From contig NZ_JBHTDN010000001.1 of NCBI RefSeq assembly GCF_042666505.1, positions 744,001 to 808,000 on the forward strand: a stretch of DNA of 64,000 bases. The letters run 5' to 3'. Made by a program: the position numbers and the translations under genes. The notes under the pieces were generated by a model. The model searched no databases and was not told the origin of the DNA. It was given only the letters and a program-made list of their open reading frames with translations. Shown one piece after another: positions 25,309-34,757 of this stretch; the first letter of the stretch is position 1; each line of letters opens with the position of its first letter. This DNA comes from Parapedobacter sp042666505 (lineage in GTDB: Bacteria > Bacteroidota > Bacteroidia > Sphingobacteriales > Sphingobacteriaceae).

Positions 25309-26061
25309 AGAGCAATATGGACGGGAGCCATCGGCTTCGGATTGGTCAATATTCCCGTAAGAATATTCAGTGCAACAACAGACAGTAGACCCGACTTGGA
25401 TATGCTCGATCGCAAAGATCATTCGCGCATCCGATATAAACGCGTGAATGAACGAACGGGAAAAGAAGTCGATTGGGACCAGATTGTGCGAGGATATATG
25501 CTGGATGACAATTACATTGTTCTTGACGAAGCAGATTTTGAAGAGGCCAGTCCGGAAAAGACGAAAATGATCAATCTTCAATCCTTTGTCAAAGAGGCGG
25601 ATATTGACAGTATTTATTTTGATAGCCCCTATTATCTGCAAGCACAGAAAGGCGGGGAAAAAGCCTATGTGCTTTTGCTTAACGCGTTGGAAAAGACCAA
25701 GATGGCTGGCCTTTCAACTTTTGTAATGCGCAATACCGAGAATCTTGCGGTTATCAGACCGCATCAAGGTATTTTATTGCTTAATAAGCTGCGATTTGAA
25801 GAAGAAATTCGATCCGTTGATGAAATTAAGCCCAGTCAGCGCATCAAAATCGCCAAGCAGGAGATGGATATGGCCGTGCAATTAATTAAAAGGCACTCCA
25901 GTGATTTCGACGTGACGGCATACCGCGATGAGTATAGCAAAGAATTGATGAAAATTATCCGTGCAAAGGCCAAGGGTAAGCGTCCTACGGTACGAAAGAT
26001 CAAACCGCGCAAAGCACCTTCTGAAGACCTGTTGGAACAATTGAAAGCAAGCCTTGCCTAA
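25306..26061 (+). CDS. ku: Non-homologous end joining protein Ku
   Basis: 251 residues, slightly short for bacterial Ku. The start MRAIWTGAIGFGLVNIPVRI is the classic N-terminus of the family, followed by the beta-barrel core with RIRYKRVNERTGKEVDWDQI and YYLQAQKGGEKAYVLL. The C-terminus is basic (KAKGKRPTVRKIKPRKAP), as expected for DNA contact. Ku forms a ring dimer on DNA ends and recruits LigD. No ligase D gene is in the window. The start codon is part of a 14-bp palindrome, and a strong terminator follows. Confidence 0.95.
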   Translation: MRAIWTGAIGFGLVNIPVRIFSATTDSRPDLDMLDRKDHSRIRYKRVNERTGKEVDWDQIVRGYMLDDNYIVLDEADFEEASPEKTKMINLQSFVKEADIDSIYFDSPYYLQAQKGGEKAYVLLLNALEKTKMAGLSTFVMRNTENLAVIRPHQGILLLNKLRFEEEIRSVDEIKPSQRIKIAKQEMDMAVQLIKRHSSDFDVTAYRDEYSKELMKIIRAKAKGKRPTVRKIKPRKAPSEDLLEQLKASLA

Positions 26062-26147
26062 TATTGTTTGCTTAATAATTTGTTTCAAGAAATTTAGGAA
26101 AAGTTTGGCACTGGATTTGCTAAAAAGGGGATAGGTTTAGGTTGATA

Positions 26148-26270
26148 GCCCCCTAACCCCATTGGGGGCGGCCGCTCGTCGCAAGACGAGCGGCTTCTTT
26201 TTTACCGGCCCATAAGCAAAGCGTGGCCTTGGATGGCCGTGTGTATGATGCACTCGTGGAAGGGGTTAGG
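26148..26270. repeat. Nested inverted-repeat element (REP-like)
   Basis: Outer arms CCTAACCCC (26152-26160) and GGGGTTAGG (26262-26270) enclose a GC-rich hairpin and GGCC-ttggat-GGCC (26225-26238). A local hairpin GCCCCC / GGGGGC (26148-26153 / 26164-26169) overlaps the left arm. This is a compact nested palindrome between Ku and tRNA-Thr and resembles dispersed palindromic elements; copy number cannot be judged from one window. Confidence 0.5.
26171..26203 (+). terminator. Terminator of the Ku gene
   Basis: Perfect 10-bp stem GCCGCTCGTC / GACGAGCGGC (26171-26180 / 26185-26194) with a GCAA tetraloop, followed by TTCTTTTTT. Confidence 0.88.
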
Positions 26271-26287
26271 AATTTTTGAAGGAAATG

Positions 26288-26360
<73 letters not shown>

Positions 26361-26381
26361 TACTGGAGGTTGTTACGAGCG

Positions 26382-26411
26382 CAAATATATGGCGATACGC
26401 CGCAATTCCAA
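26382..26411 (-). promoter_or_regulatory. Promoter of tRNA-Thr
   Basis: Minus strand: TTG (plus-strand 26409-26411), 19 bases, TATATTTG (26382-26389). The -7 box is identical to that of the tRNA-Gly promoter at 35254. Confidence 0.65.
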
Positions 26412-26449
26412 AATATTGCTGTATTTTTTTTGGCGCTAACGGTTCGCTC

Positions 26450-26866
26450 TTAACTTAAAACAGCATTCAATCCGATGGCAGTATTCAGTAATTTCGATAT
26501 CGGGCAAATTTCCTTCGCCTTTTCTGCAATTTCCTTAAAATCGGATTCGGAAATGCCGGGCACATTACCGGTAAGATCCAGCTGGACCGCCGTAATGCTG
26601 CCATCTTCAAACGTTACCTTGGCTTCTGTATCCAAACTGGTTGGTTCGTATCCTTTCTCACTAAGCAAAAAGCTTAGCTGCATCGTAAAGCATCCAGCGT
26701 GCGCTGCACCGATCAATTCCTCGGGATTAGTTCCTACGCCGTCTTCAAATCGGGTTTTGTATGAATACGGGGTTTGATCCAAAACGGTGCTTTGCGTGGT
26801 AACACTTCCTTTTCCGTCCTTTCCAGTACCTTGCCAATTGGCACTTGCTTTTCTAGTAAATTTCAT
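26450..26866 (-). CDS. OsmC-family peroxiredoxin
   Basis: 138 residues, typical for OsmC. The two redox cysteines are C59 in GAAHAGCF and C121 in EICPISKL, and the N-terminus FTRKASANWQGTGKDGKG is standard. OsmC proteins reduce organic hydroperoxides by a thiol mechanism and are usually stress induced. It is cytoplasmic and stands as a single gene. It lies 90 bp from the tRNA-Thr gene on the same strand and is divergent from the cysteine desulfurase gene. The family assignment is firm; the choice between OsmC and Ohr subgroup rests on the TNPEELIGAAHAGCF motif, which fits OsmC. Confidence 0.93.
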   Translation of the reverse strand: MKFTRKASANWQGTGKDGKGSVTTQSTVLDQTPYSYKTRFEDGVGTNPEELIGAAHAGCFTMQLSFLLSEKGYEPTSLDTEAKVTFEDGSITAVQLDLTGNVPGISESDFKEIAEKAKEICPISKLLNTAIGLNAVLS

Positions 26867-26965
26867 TTGAAATGTTTAAGTTAGTTTTCAATGGATTCGC
26901 TATTTTTCCGTAAAGTTATAAAGAGAGAACAAATGATACGCTAAAATTGTTTATAAATTCGCAAC

Positions 26966-28153
26966 ATGGACAGGCTTATATACCTTGACAACAACGCGAC
27001 CACGCCACTTGACCCGCGGGTGCTGGATGCAATGATGCCCTATTTGACCACACATTTTGCGAACGCATCCAGTGTAACCCATCGGGCAGGCCGGGAGGCG
27101 GCCGCGGCCGTGGAACATGCAAGAGAATGCGTGGCTTCGCTCATTGGCGCTTCTTCTAGTGAACTTACCTTCACGTCGGGAGCTACGGAAGCCATCAATA
27201 TGGTGCTGAAAGGGGTATATGAGCGTTATCAAACGAAAGGGAGGCACTTTATCACTTGCCAAACCGAGCACAAGGCTGTATTGGATACCTTTGCTTACCT
27301 CGAAAAGCAGGGGGCGGAGGTTTCGTATTTGCCTGTATCCGCGGACGGTACTCTTGACTTGGCTGAGCTTGACGCAACCATTCGGGCCGATACGGTGTTG
27401 GTTGCGCTGATGCAGGCGAATAACGAAACCGGTGTTCTTCATCCGGTACGGGACATCGCGGAAATCACTGCGCAGCGCGATGTGTTGTTTTTTTGTGATG
27501 CCACGCAGGCAGCAGGGAAAGTGCCCATAAACGTAGCAAAGACAGGAATAGACTTGCTTTGTTTGAGCGGCCATAAATTTTACGGTCCTAAAGGCGCCGG
27601 TGCGCTATATATCAAACGCAAGAGCAGACGCATACAGACTGGCATTCTATTGCATGGCGGGGGACAAGAAAATAAGCTTCGAGCGGGAACATTGAATGTG
27701 CCAGGTATCGTCGGATTCGGGAAAGCAGCAATCCTTGCCCGAGAGGAACTGGAAACAGATTCCGTTCGGTTAGCGAAACTGAGAGATCAGCTGGAAAAGG
27801 GATTAACGGCGTTGCCTGCGACTTTCGTAAACGGGGTGGAAACAGCTAGGTTGCCGAATGTCAGCAACGTCGCGTTCAGACATCTCAGGGCCGATCAGGT
27901 AATGGTCAGCTTACCTGACATTGCCGTAGCGTCGGGGTCGGCCTGCGTAAGTGGCACACGGGATCCGTCTCATGTGCTGAAAGCCATGGGACTTTCGGAT
28001 GCAGATGCACATGCTTCCATCCGGTTCAGTCTAGGAAGGTTTACGACCCCTGATGATATCCGTACCTGCGTCGCTCAGGTTACGGCAAGCGTGAACGAGC
28101 TGCGTAGTTCTTCGTTTATCTGGCAATTGCATGCATCAGGGCTCGTCGATTGA
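26966..28153 (+). CDS. Cysteine desulfurase (NifS/IscS family)
   Basis: 395 residues of the class V PLP-dependent aminotransferase fold. It begins MDRLIYLDNNATTPLDPRVL; the PLP lysine is K204 in SGHKFYGPKGAG and the catalytic Cys is C327 in ASGSACVSGTRDPSHVL. It removes sulfur from cysteine for Fe-S clusters or thio-modification of RNA. The short loop around the active cysteine is the IscS/NifS type. No scaffold gene (iscU or sufU) is adjacent. The pyruvyl transferase-like gene follows by 33 bp. Confidence 0.93.
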   Translation: MDRLIYLDNNATTPLDPRVLDAMMPYLTTHFANASSVTHRAGREAAAAVEHARECVASLIGASSSELTFTSGATEAINMVLKGVYERYQTKGRHFITCQTEHKAVLDTFAYLEKQGAEVSYLPVSADGTLDLAELDATIRADTVLVALMQANNETGVLHPVRDIAEITAQRDVLFFCDATQAAGKVPINVAKTGIDLLCLSGHKFYGPKGAGALYIKRKSRRIQTGILLHGGGQENKLRAGTLNVPGIVGFGKAAILAREELETDSVRLAKLRDQLEKGLTALPATFVNGVETARLPNVSNVAFRHLRADQVMVSLPDIAVASGSACVSGTRDPSHVLKAMGLSDADAHASIRFSLGRFTTPDDIRTCVAQVTASVNELRSSSFIWQLHASGLVD

Positions 28154-28186
28154 AATGATTCATTATTCACGTTAAACATTCGTAAA

Positions 28187-29392
28187 TTGACAGAAAAAAA
28201 CAATATTCTGGTCGTCGGTGCATTTGATCGCTTCAATTATGGCGATCTGTTGTTCCCATTGATTATCGAGGCTCAACTCCATACGTATGGAAAGCCATTT
28301 GACGCGTCTTTTTTCGGCATCGTAAACAGTGATTTACGCGCATTGGGAGGCAAGTTAACGGAAGATATTCGGGCGTTTTATCGCCGGTGCAACGAGGGAG
28401 GGAACCATACAAGTGTCATCGTAGCCGGAGGCGAAGCTGTCGCGGTTACCTGGAGCTCGTTGCTCTTGGCATTGAACAAGACATTTAAGCGTACGCATCG
28501 TTTTCATGGCCGTATCAATAAGGTGTTCGATCTGAATGCCTTCGCTAAGCGCATGTTGCACGGCCAGACCGATCTGCCTTTTGTATTTACCCGTTCGGAC
28601 TTTCAGAGTGTAGATCATGTGATTTTTAATTCGCTTGGTGGTTCGGAGTTGGACCCCGCAATCTTCGATCGGTATCCCCATCTGCGCGATAAGTTGCGAC
28701 AGGTGGATTATTTTGCCGTACGGGATCGGGCCACGCAGCGCAACCTGACCGCCCAAGGAGTACAGACCTCCTTATATCCGGACTCGGCAATTCTGATGTC
28801 GAAGTTTTATCCAACATCTTTCCTGGATGAGCGGGTCTCTGCGTCGGTTGGACGATACATAGCTGAAAAGCGAGGCACCTACCTGTTTTTTCAGATCAAG
28901 GATAATCACGCGAAAAACAATGAGCAACGCATTGCTCAGCAATTGGATGCAATCGTAGATGGGCATCCCGGTGTTCACCTTTGCTTCTGTCCGATCGGGA
29001 AGGCACTCAACCACGATGATCACTTGGCATTGCAACGCATCGCACCGTTGTTGAAACATCCATGCACCGTTTTCGACGAAGTGACTATTTGGGACATCAT
29101 GTGCCTGATTGCAAATGCCAAAGTATATATAGGGACCAGTCTACACGGCGCAATCACAGCGATGAGTTATGCTGTGCCTTATGTCGGAATTACTGTGCCT
29201 AAACTCAACAGCTACCTGCAAACATGGGGCGTAGATGGGATAAATCGTACCTTACCGGTGAATGACTTGCTCGGCGGATTCCGGAACGCAATGGGCGTAG
29301 ATGCGGCATCGCTGGATCAGTCGCGAATACAGCAAATACTTGCTGCGGAGGATTCGTTTTCGCGTATTGAGCGTTTGGTATTGTCTAAATAG
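28187..29392 (+). CDS. Polysaccharide pyruvyl transferase-family protein
   Basis: About 401 residues from a TTG start at 28187; no in-frame ATG is available nearby. The N-terminal ILVVGAFDRFNYGDLLFPLI and the C-terminal GTSLHGAITAMSYAVPYVGI are the nucleotide-sugar-like and catalytic-region motifs of the family, which adds pyruvate ketals to cell-surface sugars or acts in related glycan steps. No signal peptide is seen. The neighbours (cysteine desulfurase 33 bp upstream, methyltransferase 9 bp downstream) do not form a glycan cluster, so the substrate is open. Confidence 0.8.
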   Translation: MTEKNNILVVGAFDRFNYGDLLFPLIIEAQLHTYGKPFDASFFGIVNSDLRALGGKLTEDIRAFYRRCNEGGNHTSVIVAGGEAVAVTWSSLLLALNKTFKRTHRFHGRINKVFDLNAFAKRMLHGQTDLPFVFTRSDFQSVDHVIFNSLGGSELDPAIFDRYPHLRDKLRQVDYFAVRDRATQRNLTAQGVQTSLYPDSAILMSKFYPTSFLDERVSASVGRYIAEKRGTYLFFQIKDNHAKNNEQRIAQQLDAIVDGHPGVHLCFCPIGKALNHDDHLALQRIAPLLKHPCTVFDEVTIWDIMCLIANAKVYIGTSLHGAITAMSYAVPYVGITVPKLNSYLQTWGVDGINRTLPVNDLLGGFRNAMGVDAASLDQSRIQQILAAEDSFSRIERLVLSK

Positions 29393-29401
29393 CTAACGCG
29401 T

Positions 29402-30583
29402 ATGAACCCGCATATCCTGACGCCGGAGGTACAACGTTATTTGCATGAACACGAAGCGGTCCCGCCCAGTGATATTGCAATGCAGAGGAGCCCCTTTGCG
29501 GATGTGTCGTCGTTGGAACTCGCCCAGCAACTCGACGCCCGTAAACGCTGTCGGAAAAAGCTGCCCCTCTGGTACAAAACTCCTTACATCTATTATCCCG
29601 AAAAAGTTTCAATAGAGCAGGCGTCGTCCGAGGCAACAGCCGATTATAAAGCCGCTCTCATTCCCCCGGCGCAGCGCGTGATTGACCTTACCGGAGGCAT
29701 GGGCGTCGATGCATTCTTCTTTGCACGCACGGCAAAGATGGTCGTCCACTGCGAAACCAATCAGGCCCTCTCACGGATCGCCCAGCATAATGCGGCTCAG
29801 CTGGAAGCAACTCAAATGCAATTTATTGCGACAGATGGCCTGACCTATCTTACGAGTCAAGCCGACGATGCGTTTGACTACCTATATGTGGATCCATCAA
29901 GACGGTTAGGACAGCGCAAGGTGTTCAGGCTGGAAGATTGCGAACCGGATGTGGTAGGGGTGCAGGATGAGTTATTGCAAAAGGCAGAGAAAAATCTCAT
30001 TAAATGCGCTCCATTGCTAGACATTTCGGCCGCCGTGGAACGGCTTCGCAAAGTCAGCGAAGTTCACATAGTCAGTGTCGACAATGAATGTAAGGAATTG
30101 CTATTGGTTCGCAGCCGTACGTTTGACGGCATTCCCCGGGTTGTCGTGGCTGCATTGCAGGGCGGCCGTACAGAGACATTGACCTTTGATATTACAGCAG
30201 AGAAAACTGCAGTTGCTGAACTCGGTGATCCTGAGCGATATCTGTATGAGCCTGATGCATCGCTCCTGAAATCCGGGGCTTTTAAGTGGATCTCGCAGCA
30301 CTATGGAATCCGCAAGTTAGGTACACACACGCATCTCTACACCTCTTCACAGCGAATAGCCAATTTCATGGGAAAGATGTTTTGTATAGATAAGGTTGTT
30401 CAATATGCTGATTTTAAGAAAAGTAAGTTGCCTGTTCAGGCCTCTGTCACCGCCCGTAATTTTCCGTTGAAAGTGGAAGCTTTGCGCCGTCGCCACCGAA
30501 TCCGTGATGGTGGCGATGGCCATTTATTCTTTTGCGCAGGAATGGGCGGGCGGCTTTTGGTCATCTTTACATCAAAATGCTGA
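29402..30583 (+). CDS. Class I SAM-dependent methyltransferase with THUMP-like C-terminal domain
   Basis: 393 residues. The SAM-binding motif I is VIDLTGGMGVDAFFFA, followed by CETNQALSRIAQHNA and the catalytic-region YVDPSRR, an NPPY-like motif. The C-terminal half (about 270-393) fits the THUMP-like domain that usually goes with this family, annotated in Bacteroidota as a class I SAM-dependent methyltransferase. The target is probably RNA but has not been shown. It lies 9 bp after the pyruvyl transferase-like gene and is followed 43 bp later by the LLM oxidoreductase. Confidence 0.78.
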   Translation: MNPHILTPEVQRYLHEHEAVPPSDIAMQRSPFADVSSLELAQQLDARKRCRKKLPLWYKTPYIYYPEKVSIEQASSEATADYKAALIPPAQRVIDLTGGMGVDAFFFARTAKMVVHCETNQALSRIAQHNAAQLEATQMQFIATDGLTYLTSQADDAFDYLYVDPSRRLGQRKVFRLEDCEPDVVGVQDELLQKAEKNLIKCAPLLDISAAVERLRKVSEVHIVSVDNECKELLLVRSRTFDGIPRVVVAALQGGRTETLTFDITAEKTAVAELGDPERYLYEPDASLLKSGAFKWISQHYGIRKLGTHTHLYTSSQRIANFMGKMFCIDKVVQYADFKKSKLPVQASVTARNFPLKVEALRRRHRIRDGGDGHLFFCAGMGGRLLVIFTSKC

Positions 30584-30626
30584 CGACATCTTGCTTCTCA
30601 TAGCGACAATGCGGTAATTTGTCTGC

Positions 30627-31619
30627 ATGGCTAAACAACTCAAGCTATCCGCATTGGATCTTTCTGTAGTTATTGAAGGTGGTGACGCTGCAACGGCGAT
30701 CGCTCGTACGGTAGAAGTGGCCCGTCAGGCGGAGCAGCTGGGCTTTGTGCGAATCTGGCTCGCTGAGCACCATAACATGGAATATATTGCCAGTTCGGCG
30801 ACATCGGTTCTGATAGGCCACGTGGCCGACAAAACCTCAACGATACGCGTCGGATCGGGCGGGATTATGTTACCGAATCATGCACCGTTAGCCATTGCCG
30901 AGCAATTCGGTACGCTGGAGACCTTATATCCGGGGCGTATCGATCTCGGATTGGGTAGGGCACCAGGGACGGATCAGTTAACCGCCATGGCCTTACGTCG
31001 TAACAATCTGAACACAGCCTACCACTTTCCATCCGACATCAGGGAATTGCAGTTGTATTTCAGCAACGACAACAGCGATGGGCGTGTGCGTGCATTTCCG
31101 GGTGAAGGATTGGATATTCCAATCTGGATACTGGGTTCCAGTACTGACAGCGCTTACCTGGCCGCGGAAATGGGCCTGCCTTATGCGTTCGCTGCACATT
31201 TTGCACCGGCGCAGTTCCGTGCCGCCATATCCATTTACCGCCAACACTTCAAGCCGTCCGCCCAATTGGACCAGCCTTATGTTCTCGCTTGCGTGAACGT
31301 GATCGCGGCCGAAACGGATGAGGAAGCACAAGTGCTGGCCACCAGCATGTATCGCATGTTTTTAGGAATTGTGACCAATACGCGCAGACCCTTGCAGCCA
31401 CCGGTCCCTTCCATGGACCCATACTGGTCGCCTGATGTGGAAAACGCCGTCAAACAAATGACCGCCTGCACGTTCATCGGAAGCCGGGAGACATTGGCAC
31501 AGCAGCTCTCCAGATTCGTGACGGAAACCGGCATCGATGAACTCATGACCACCGGCAATATCTACGATCAGGGCGCAAGATTGAAATCGTTTCGGATTCT
31601 GAAAGAGGTGCTGTCTTAA
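30627..31619 (+). CDS. LLM-class flavin-dependent oxidoreductase
   Basis: 330 residues of the bacterial luciferase-like monooxygenase family, with a TIM-barrel fold that binds FMN or F420. Motifs include RIWLAEHHNMEYIASSATSV, IRVGSGGIMLPNHAPL and the signature FGTLETLYPGRIDLGLGR followed by APGTDQ. The MsnO8-type subgroup is the closest that can be recognised. The substrate is unknown. The gene converges with DUF502 at a distance of only 5 bp. Confidence 0.88.
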   Translation: MAKQLKLSALDLSVVIEGGDAATAIARTVEVARQAEQLGFVRIWLAEHHNMEYIASSATSVLIGHVADKTSTIRVGSGGIMLPNHAPLAIAEQFGTLETLYPGRIDLGLGRAPGTDQLTAMALRRNNLNTAYHFPSDIRELQLYFSNDNSDGRVRAFPGEGLDIPIWILGSSTDSAYLAAEMGLPYAFAAHFAPAQFRAAISIYRQHFKPSAQLDQPYVLACVNVIAAETDEEAQVLATSMYRMFLGIVTNTRRPLQPPVPSMDPYWSPDVENAVKQMTACTFIGSRETLAQQLSRFVTETGIDELMTTGNIYDQGARLKSFRILKEVLS

Positions 31620-31624
31620 CCCGG

Positions 31625-32221
31625 TTACTCCAACCCGCTTACACCGCCCGATACAACGAGTTTCATGGCGTCGGTCGCGCTCATATTCAAGGGCTTTACC
31701 CGTTCCGTCTTAACAATTACTACTTGGCCGGCAAACGAATATGAATAGGGGAAATACACAATCACTTCGCCTGCTAGACCGATTTTCCGAAGATCGCGCT
31801 GGGTTAGGAAACCAATTTTTTTCAATCCAGTTTCATTCACTTCTACCAGCACGGGTTCGTTAAATTTCTTGGCATCCCCCACAAATGCCTCGGTGAAATC
31901 CTTGATCGATGAATACAAAGTGTTGAACAAGGGAATCCGATTAATCAGGTTATTGAACCAGGCGTATATGGGTTCGGTGACGACGTTTGTGAATATCATC
32001 CCTACAACAACAAGTACAATGATCACGGTCAATATACCTAACCCAGGTACATAAAGCGGTCTTCCGGTATCGTCCTCCCAGAACCAACCACTTAAGTTGA
32101 GCGCCGAGTCAACACTCGCTACAATCCACACAATCATAAACAGCGCCCCGGCCAAGGGCAATGTCACCAAGGTTCCTTTGATCAAATAGTTAAAAAATAG
32201 TCGTATCGTTTTATTTTTCAT
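31625..32221 (-). CDS. DUF502 integral membrane protein
   Basis: 198 residues with two membrane helices, at about 11-34 (FNYLIKGTLVTLPLAGALFM) and 57-80 (ILTVIIVLVVVGMIFTNVV). The cytoplasmic part has the family landmarks RIPLFNTLYSSIKDFTEAF and GFLTQRD, and YFPYSYSFAGQVVIV. The biochemical role of DUF502 is unknown. It is 14 bp downstream of murF-alr on the same strand, so the two are probably co-transcribed, hinting at a cell-envelope role. Confidence 0.9.
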   Translation of the reverse strand: MKNKTIRLFFNYLIKGTLVTLPLAGALFMIVWIVASVDSALNLSGWFWEDDTGRPLYVPGLGILTVIIVLVVVGMIFTNVVTEPIYAWFNNLINRIPLFNTLYSSIKDFTEAFVGDAKKFNEPVLVEVNETGLKKIGFLTQRDLRKIGLAGEVIVYFPYSYSFAGQVVIVKTERVKPLNMSATDAMKLVVSGGVSGLE

Positions 32222-32235
32222 ATCGTTAATATTCG

Positions 32236-34701
32236 CTATCCGTAGTAATACACCCTTTTGACTCGCTGCGATATCCCCGTCAATAACTCATACGGAATGG
32301 TGTTGATGGTTTTGGCTAATTTTTCGACATCTCCGAAGACCGTTACTTCATCGCCTTCCCTGACCTGTAGTCCGCTGACATCCACCATCGTCATATCCAT
32401 GCAAACATCTCCCACGGTAGGCACCGTTGTACCGGCTATAACCATCTGTCCCACACCATTTCCGAAACGTCGGTCATAGCCGTCCGCGTAGCCAATGCTG
32501 ACGGTGGCAATCGCGCTGTCTCTTGTTAATATACCCCGCCTGCCATATCCCACACTTTCCCCGGCAGGCACTTGTCGTATTTGGATTACGGTCGCTTTCA
32601 GGGAACTTGCTGACTGCAGGGGGAGATCCTGCCTGCCTTGATTCTCACCAATGCCATATAATCCGATACCCAGCCGTACCATGTCTAAATGCGATTGGGG
32701 CCAACGCTGTATGCCCGCGGTGTTGGCAATGTGCCGAATAACGGGATATCCCAAAGTGGCAGTTAATTGCTCAGCAAATTGTTTAAAAGTAGCAATTTGG
32801 GTTTCGGTAAATGCATCGTGTTCGGAATTTCCCGCTGCTGCCAAATGGGAGAAAACCGATTGTACTTTTACGGTAGTTGTTTGCAATAAATACCTAGCTA
32901 ATAAGTTGATATCTTTCGGTGAGAATCCCAATCGATGCATTCCCGTGTCCAGTTTAAGATGAATGGGATAAGCAAAAAAATTTTTTTCGTTCAATACCCC
33001 GACGAATTCCTCTAAAATAGCAAAGCTATAGATCTCCGGTTCCAATCGGTATGCCAAAAGCGCATCAAAAGATGCGGGCCTTGGACTCATCACCATAATG
33101 GGCAATTGGATGCCACCTTTCCGTAACTCCACACCTTCGTCTACATAAGCCACAGCCAAATAATCCACGTTATTAAACTGTAGCAGATTGGCTACCTCAA
33201 AGCTTCCACTCCCGTAAGAAAAGGCTTTCACCATGGCCATCATCTTAACGGATGGAGGCAGGAGAGTTTTGTATTGATTGAGGTTGTGTTCCACTGCACT
33301 CAAGTTAATTTCGAGCACTGTATCGTGCGACTTTGCTGTCAGTAGACGGCTGATCCGTTCAAACGTATATTTCCTGGCACCTTTCAGTAAGATGGCCTCA
33401 TCTTGAAATGTCAGTGAAGGAAATGCGGCTAGGAATGATTCGGTGTCCGGAAAGGCTTCATGTTTCAGAAAAGCAAATTTGGCTGCGTATTTCGATAGCG
33501 AAGGGCCGATGGTTATGAGTCTGCTTATTTTGCTGTTTTTGAGTAAATTGGACACCCTTTCATACATGTCTTCTTCATGAGCCGTCGCGCCAGGGATATC
33601 CGATAAAACCAGTGTCAGTTGAGCGTGCTGCTGTTGTTGCTGCAAAAAGTCGAGTGCAATTGCAAGCGATGCAAGATCGTTGCTGTAGCTATCGTCCACA
33701 ACGGTGCATTGATTTATTCCCTTTTTCATTTCCAGCCGCATTTCAACGGGTTGCAACAATGCCATCCGCTCGGTGACTGCTTTCTGACTGTATCCCATTG
33801 CAAGCATGACTGCCCAACAGCATATCGCATTTTCGCGTGCTGCTGCATCGGTGAAGGGGATGATCACGGTGATTTCTTCGCCCAGATACTGGGCATGTAT
33901 CTGGCAGCGGGTTTCATCCAGCAGTCGATAACCGGTGATGCGTAACGATTCGTCATTCATTCCCCAGGTCAATTGCCGCGCCGTTGTGGGAACGAGCATA
34001 CCCCGCAGGTATTCCGGCGAAAAAATTGCGGTTTTAGCACCTTCAAAAAGTTTGAGTTTTTCGCTAATTTTCTCGTCGATCGAGGTAAATCCTTCCTCGT
34101 GGGCGGGACCAATGTTTGTTAATATGGCAATATCCGGGCGGATCATGCGCTGCAATGCAGCCATTTCTCCCGGGCGACTAATCCCTGCTTCGATAATGGC
34201 AAGATCGGCAGTACGATCGAGTTGCCACAGCGACAGAGCGACCCCGATTTGTGAATTGTAGCTTTTTGGACTGCGGGCAATTTGGTAGTCGGGCGATAAT
34301 AACTGGACCAGCCATTCTTTGACAACCGTTTTTCCATTGCTTCCAGTAACGCCAATTACCGGAAACGTGAAGCGGTCACGGTGGCGCGCTGCAAGCGTTT
34401 GGAGCGCCTCCAGGGTGTTCTGTACAATCAGGAAATTTGCTTTCGGAAAGGCATATGGTTCGATCTTGTCTTCAGCCACCACAAAATTACGAATACCTTG
34501 ATTATAGGCATCGCTGATATATACGTGGCCGTCGCGCCGCCCTTCCAAGGCAAAAAATAACCCATGAACGGTGTCTGAAAGTTTCCTGCTATCATAGAGC
34601 AGGGTAGTCACGGTAGCGGCTTCGTCTGCAATAAAACTGCTGACCGTCGGTATCATGGCCGAAATTTGCTGGATGCTGTAAAACCGTTCGTCGATATCCA
34701 T
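32236..34701 (-). CDS. murF-alr: Fused MurF / alanine racemase
   Basis: About 821 residues from the ATG at 34701; the open frame continues to 34818 but that adds a non-family extension. Residues 1-450 are MurF (UDP-MurNAc-tripeptide:D-Ala-D-Ala ligase) with P-loop GVTGSNGKTVVKEW. Residues about 455-821 are an alanine racemase with the PLP lysine in MAMVKAFSYGSG and the catalytic tyrosine region near GESVGYGRRG. The fusion supplies D-Ala and attaches the D-Ala-D-Ala dipeptide, a known Bacteroidota arrangement. It is divergent from recX, with DUF502 downstream. Confidence 0.93.
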   Translation of the reverse strand: MDIDERFYSIQQISAMIPTVSSFIADEAATVTTLLYDSRKLSDTVHGLFFALEGRRDGHVYISDAYNQGIRNFVVAEDKIEPYAFPKANFLIVQNTLEALQTLAARHRDRFTFPVIGVTGSNGKTVVKEWLVQLLSPDYQIARSPKSYNSQIGVALSLWQLDRTADLAIIEAGISRPGEMAALQRMIRPDIAILTNIGPAHEEGFTSIDEKISEKLKLFEGAKTAIFSPEYLRGMLVPTTARQLTWGMNDESLRITGYRLLDETRCQIHAQYLGEEITVIIPFTDAAARENAICCWAVMLAMGYSQKAVTERMALLQPVEMRLEMKKGINQCTVVDDSYSNDLASLAIALDFLQQQQQHAQLTLVLSDIPGATAHEEDMYERVSNLLKNSKISRLITIGPSLSKYAAKFAFLKHEAFPDTESFLAAFPSLTFQDEAILLKGARKYTFERISRLLTAKSHDTVLEINLSAVEHNLNQYKTLLPPSVKMMAMVKAFSYGSGSFEVANLLQFNNVDYLAVAYVDEGVELRKGGIQLPIMVMSPRPASFDALLAYRLEPEIYSFAILEEFVGVLNEKNFFAYPIHLKLDTGMHRLGFSPKDINLLARYLLQTTTVKVQSVFSHLAAAGNSEHDAFTETQIATFKQFAEQLTATLGYPVIRHIANTAGIQRWPQSHLDMVRLGIGLYGIGENQGRQDLPLQSASSLKATVIQIRQVPAGESVGYGRRGILTRDSAIATVSIGYADGYDRRFGNGVGQMVIAGTTVPTVGDVCMDMTMVDVSGLQVREGDEVTVFGDVEKLAKTINTIPYELLTGISQRVKRVYYYG

Positions 34702-34757
34702 GGCACGAATTTCAACATTTTTTAGGTACTGATCTAATTTTTTGCCATTTTGGCAAG

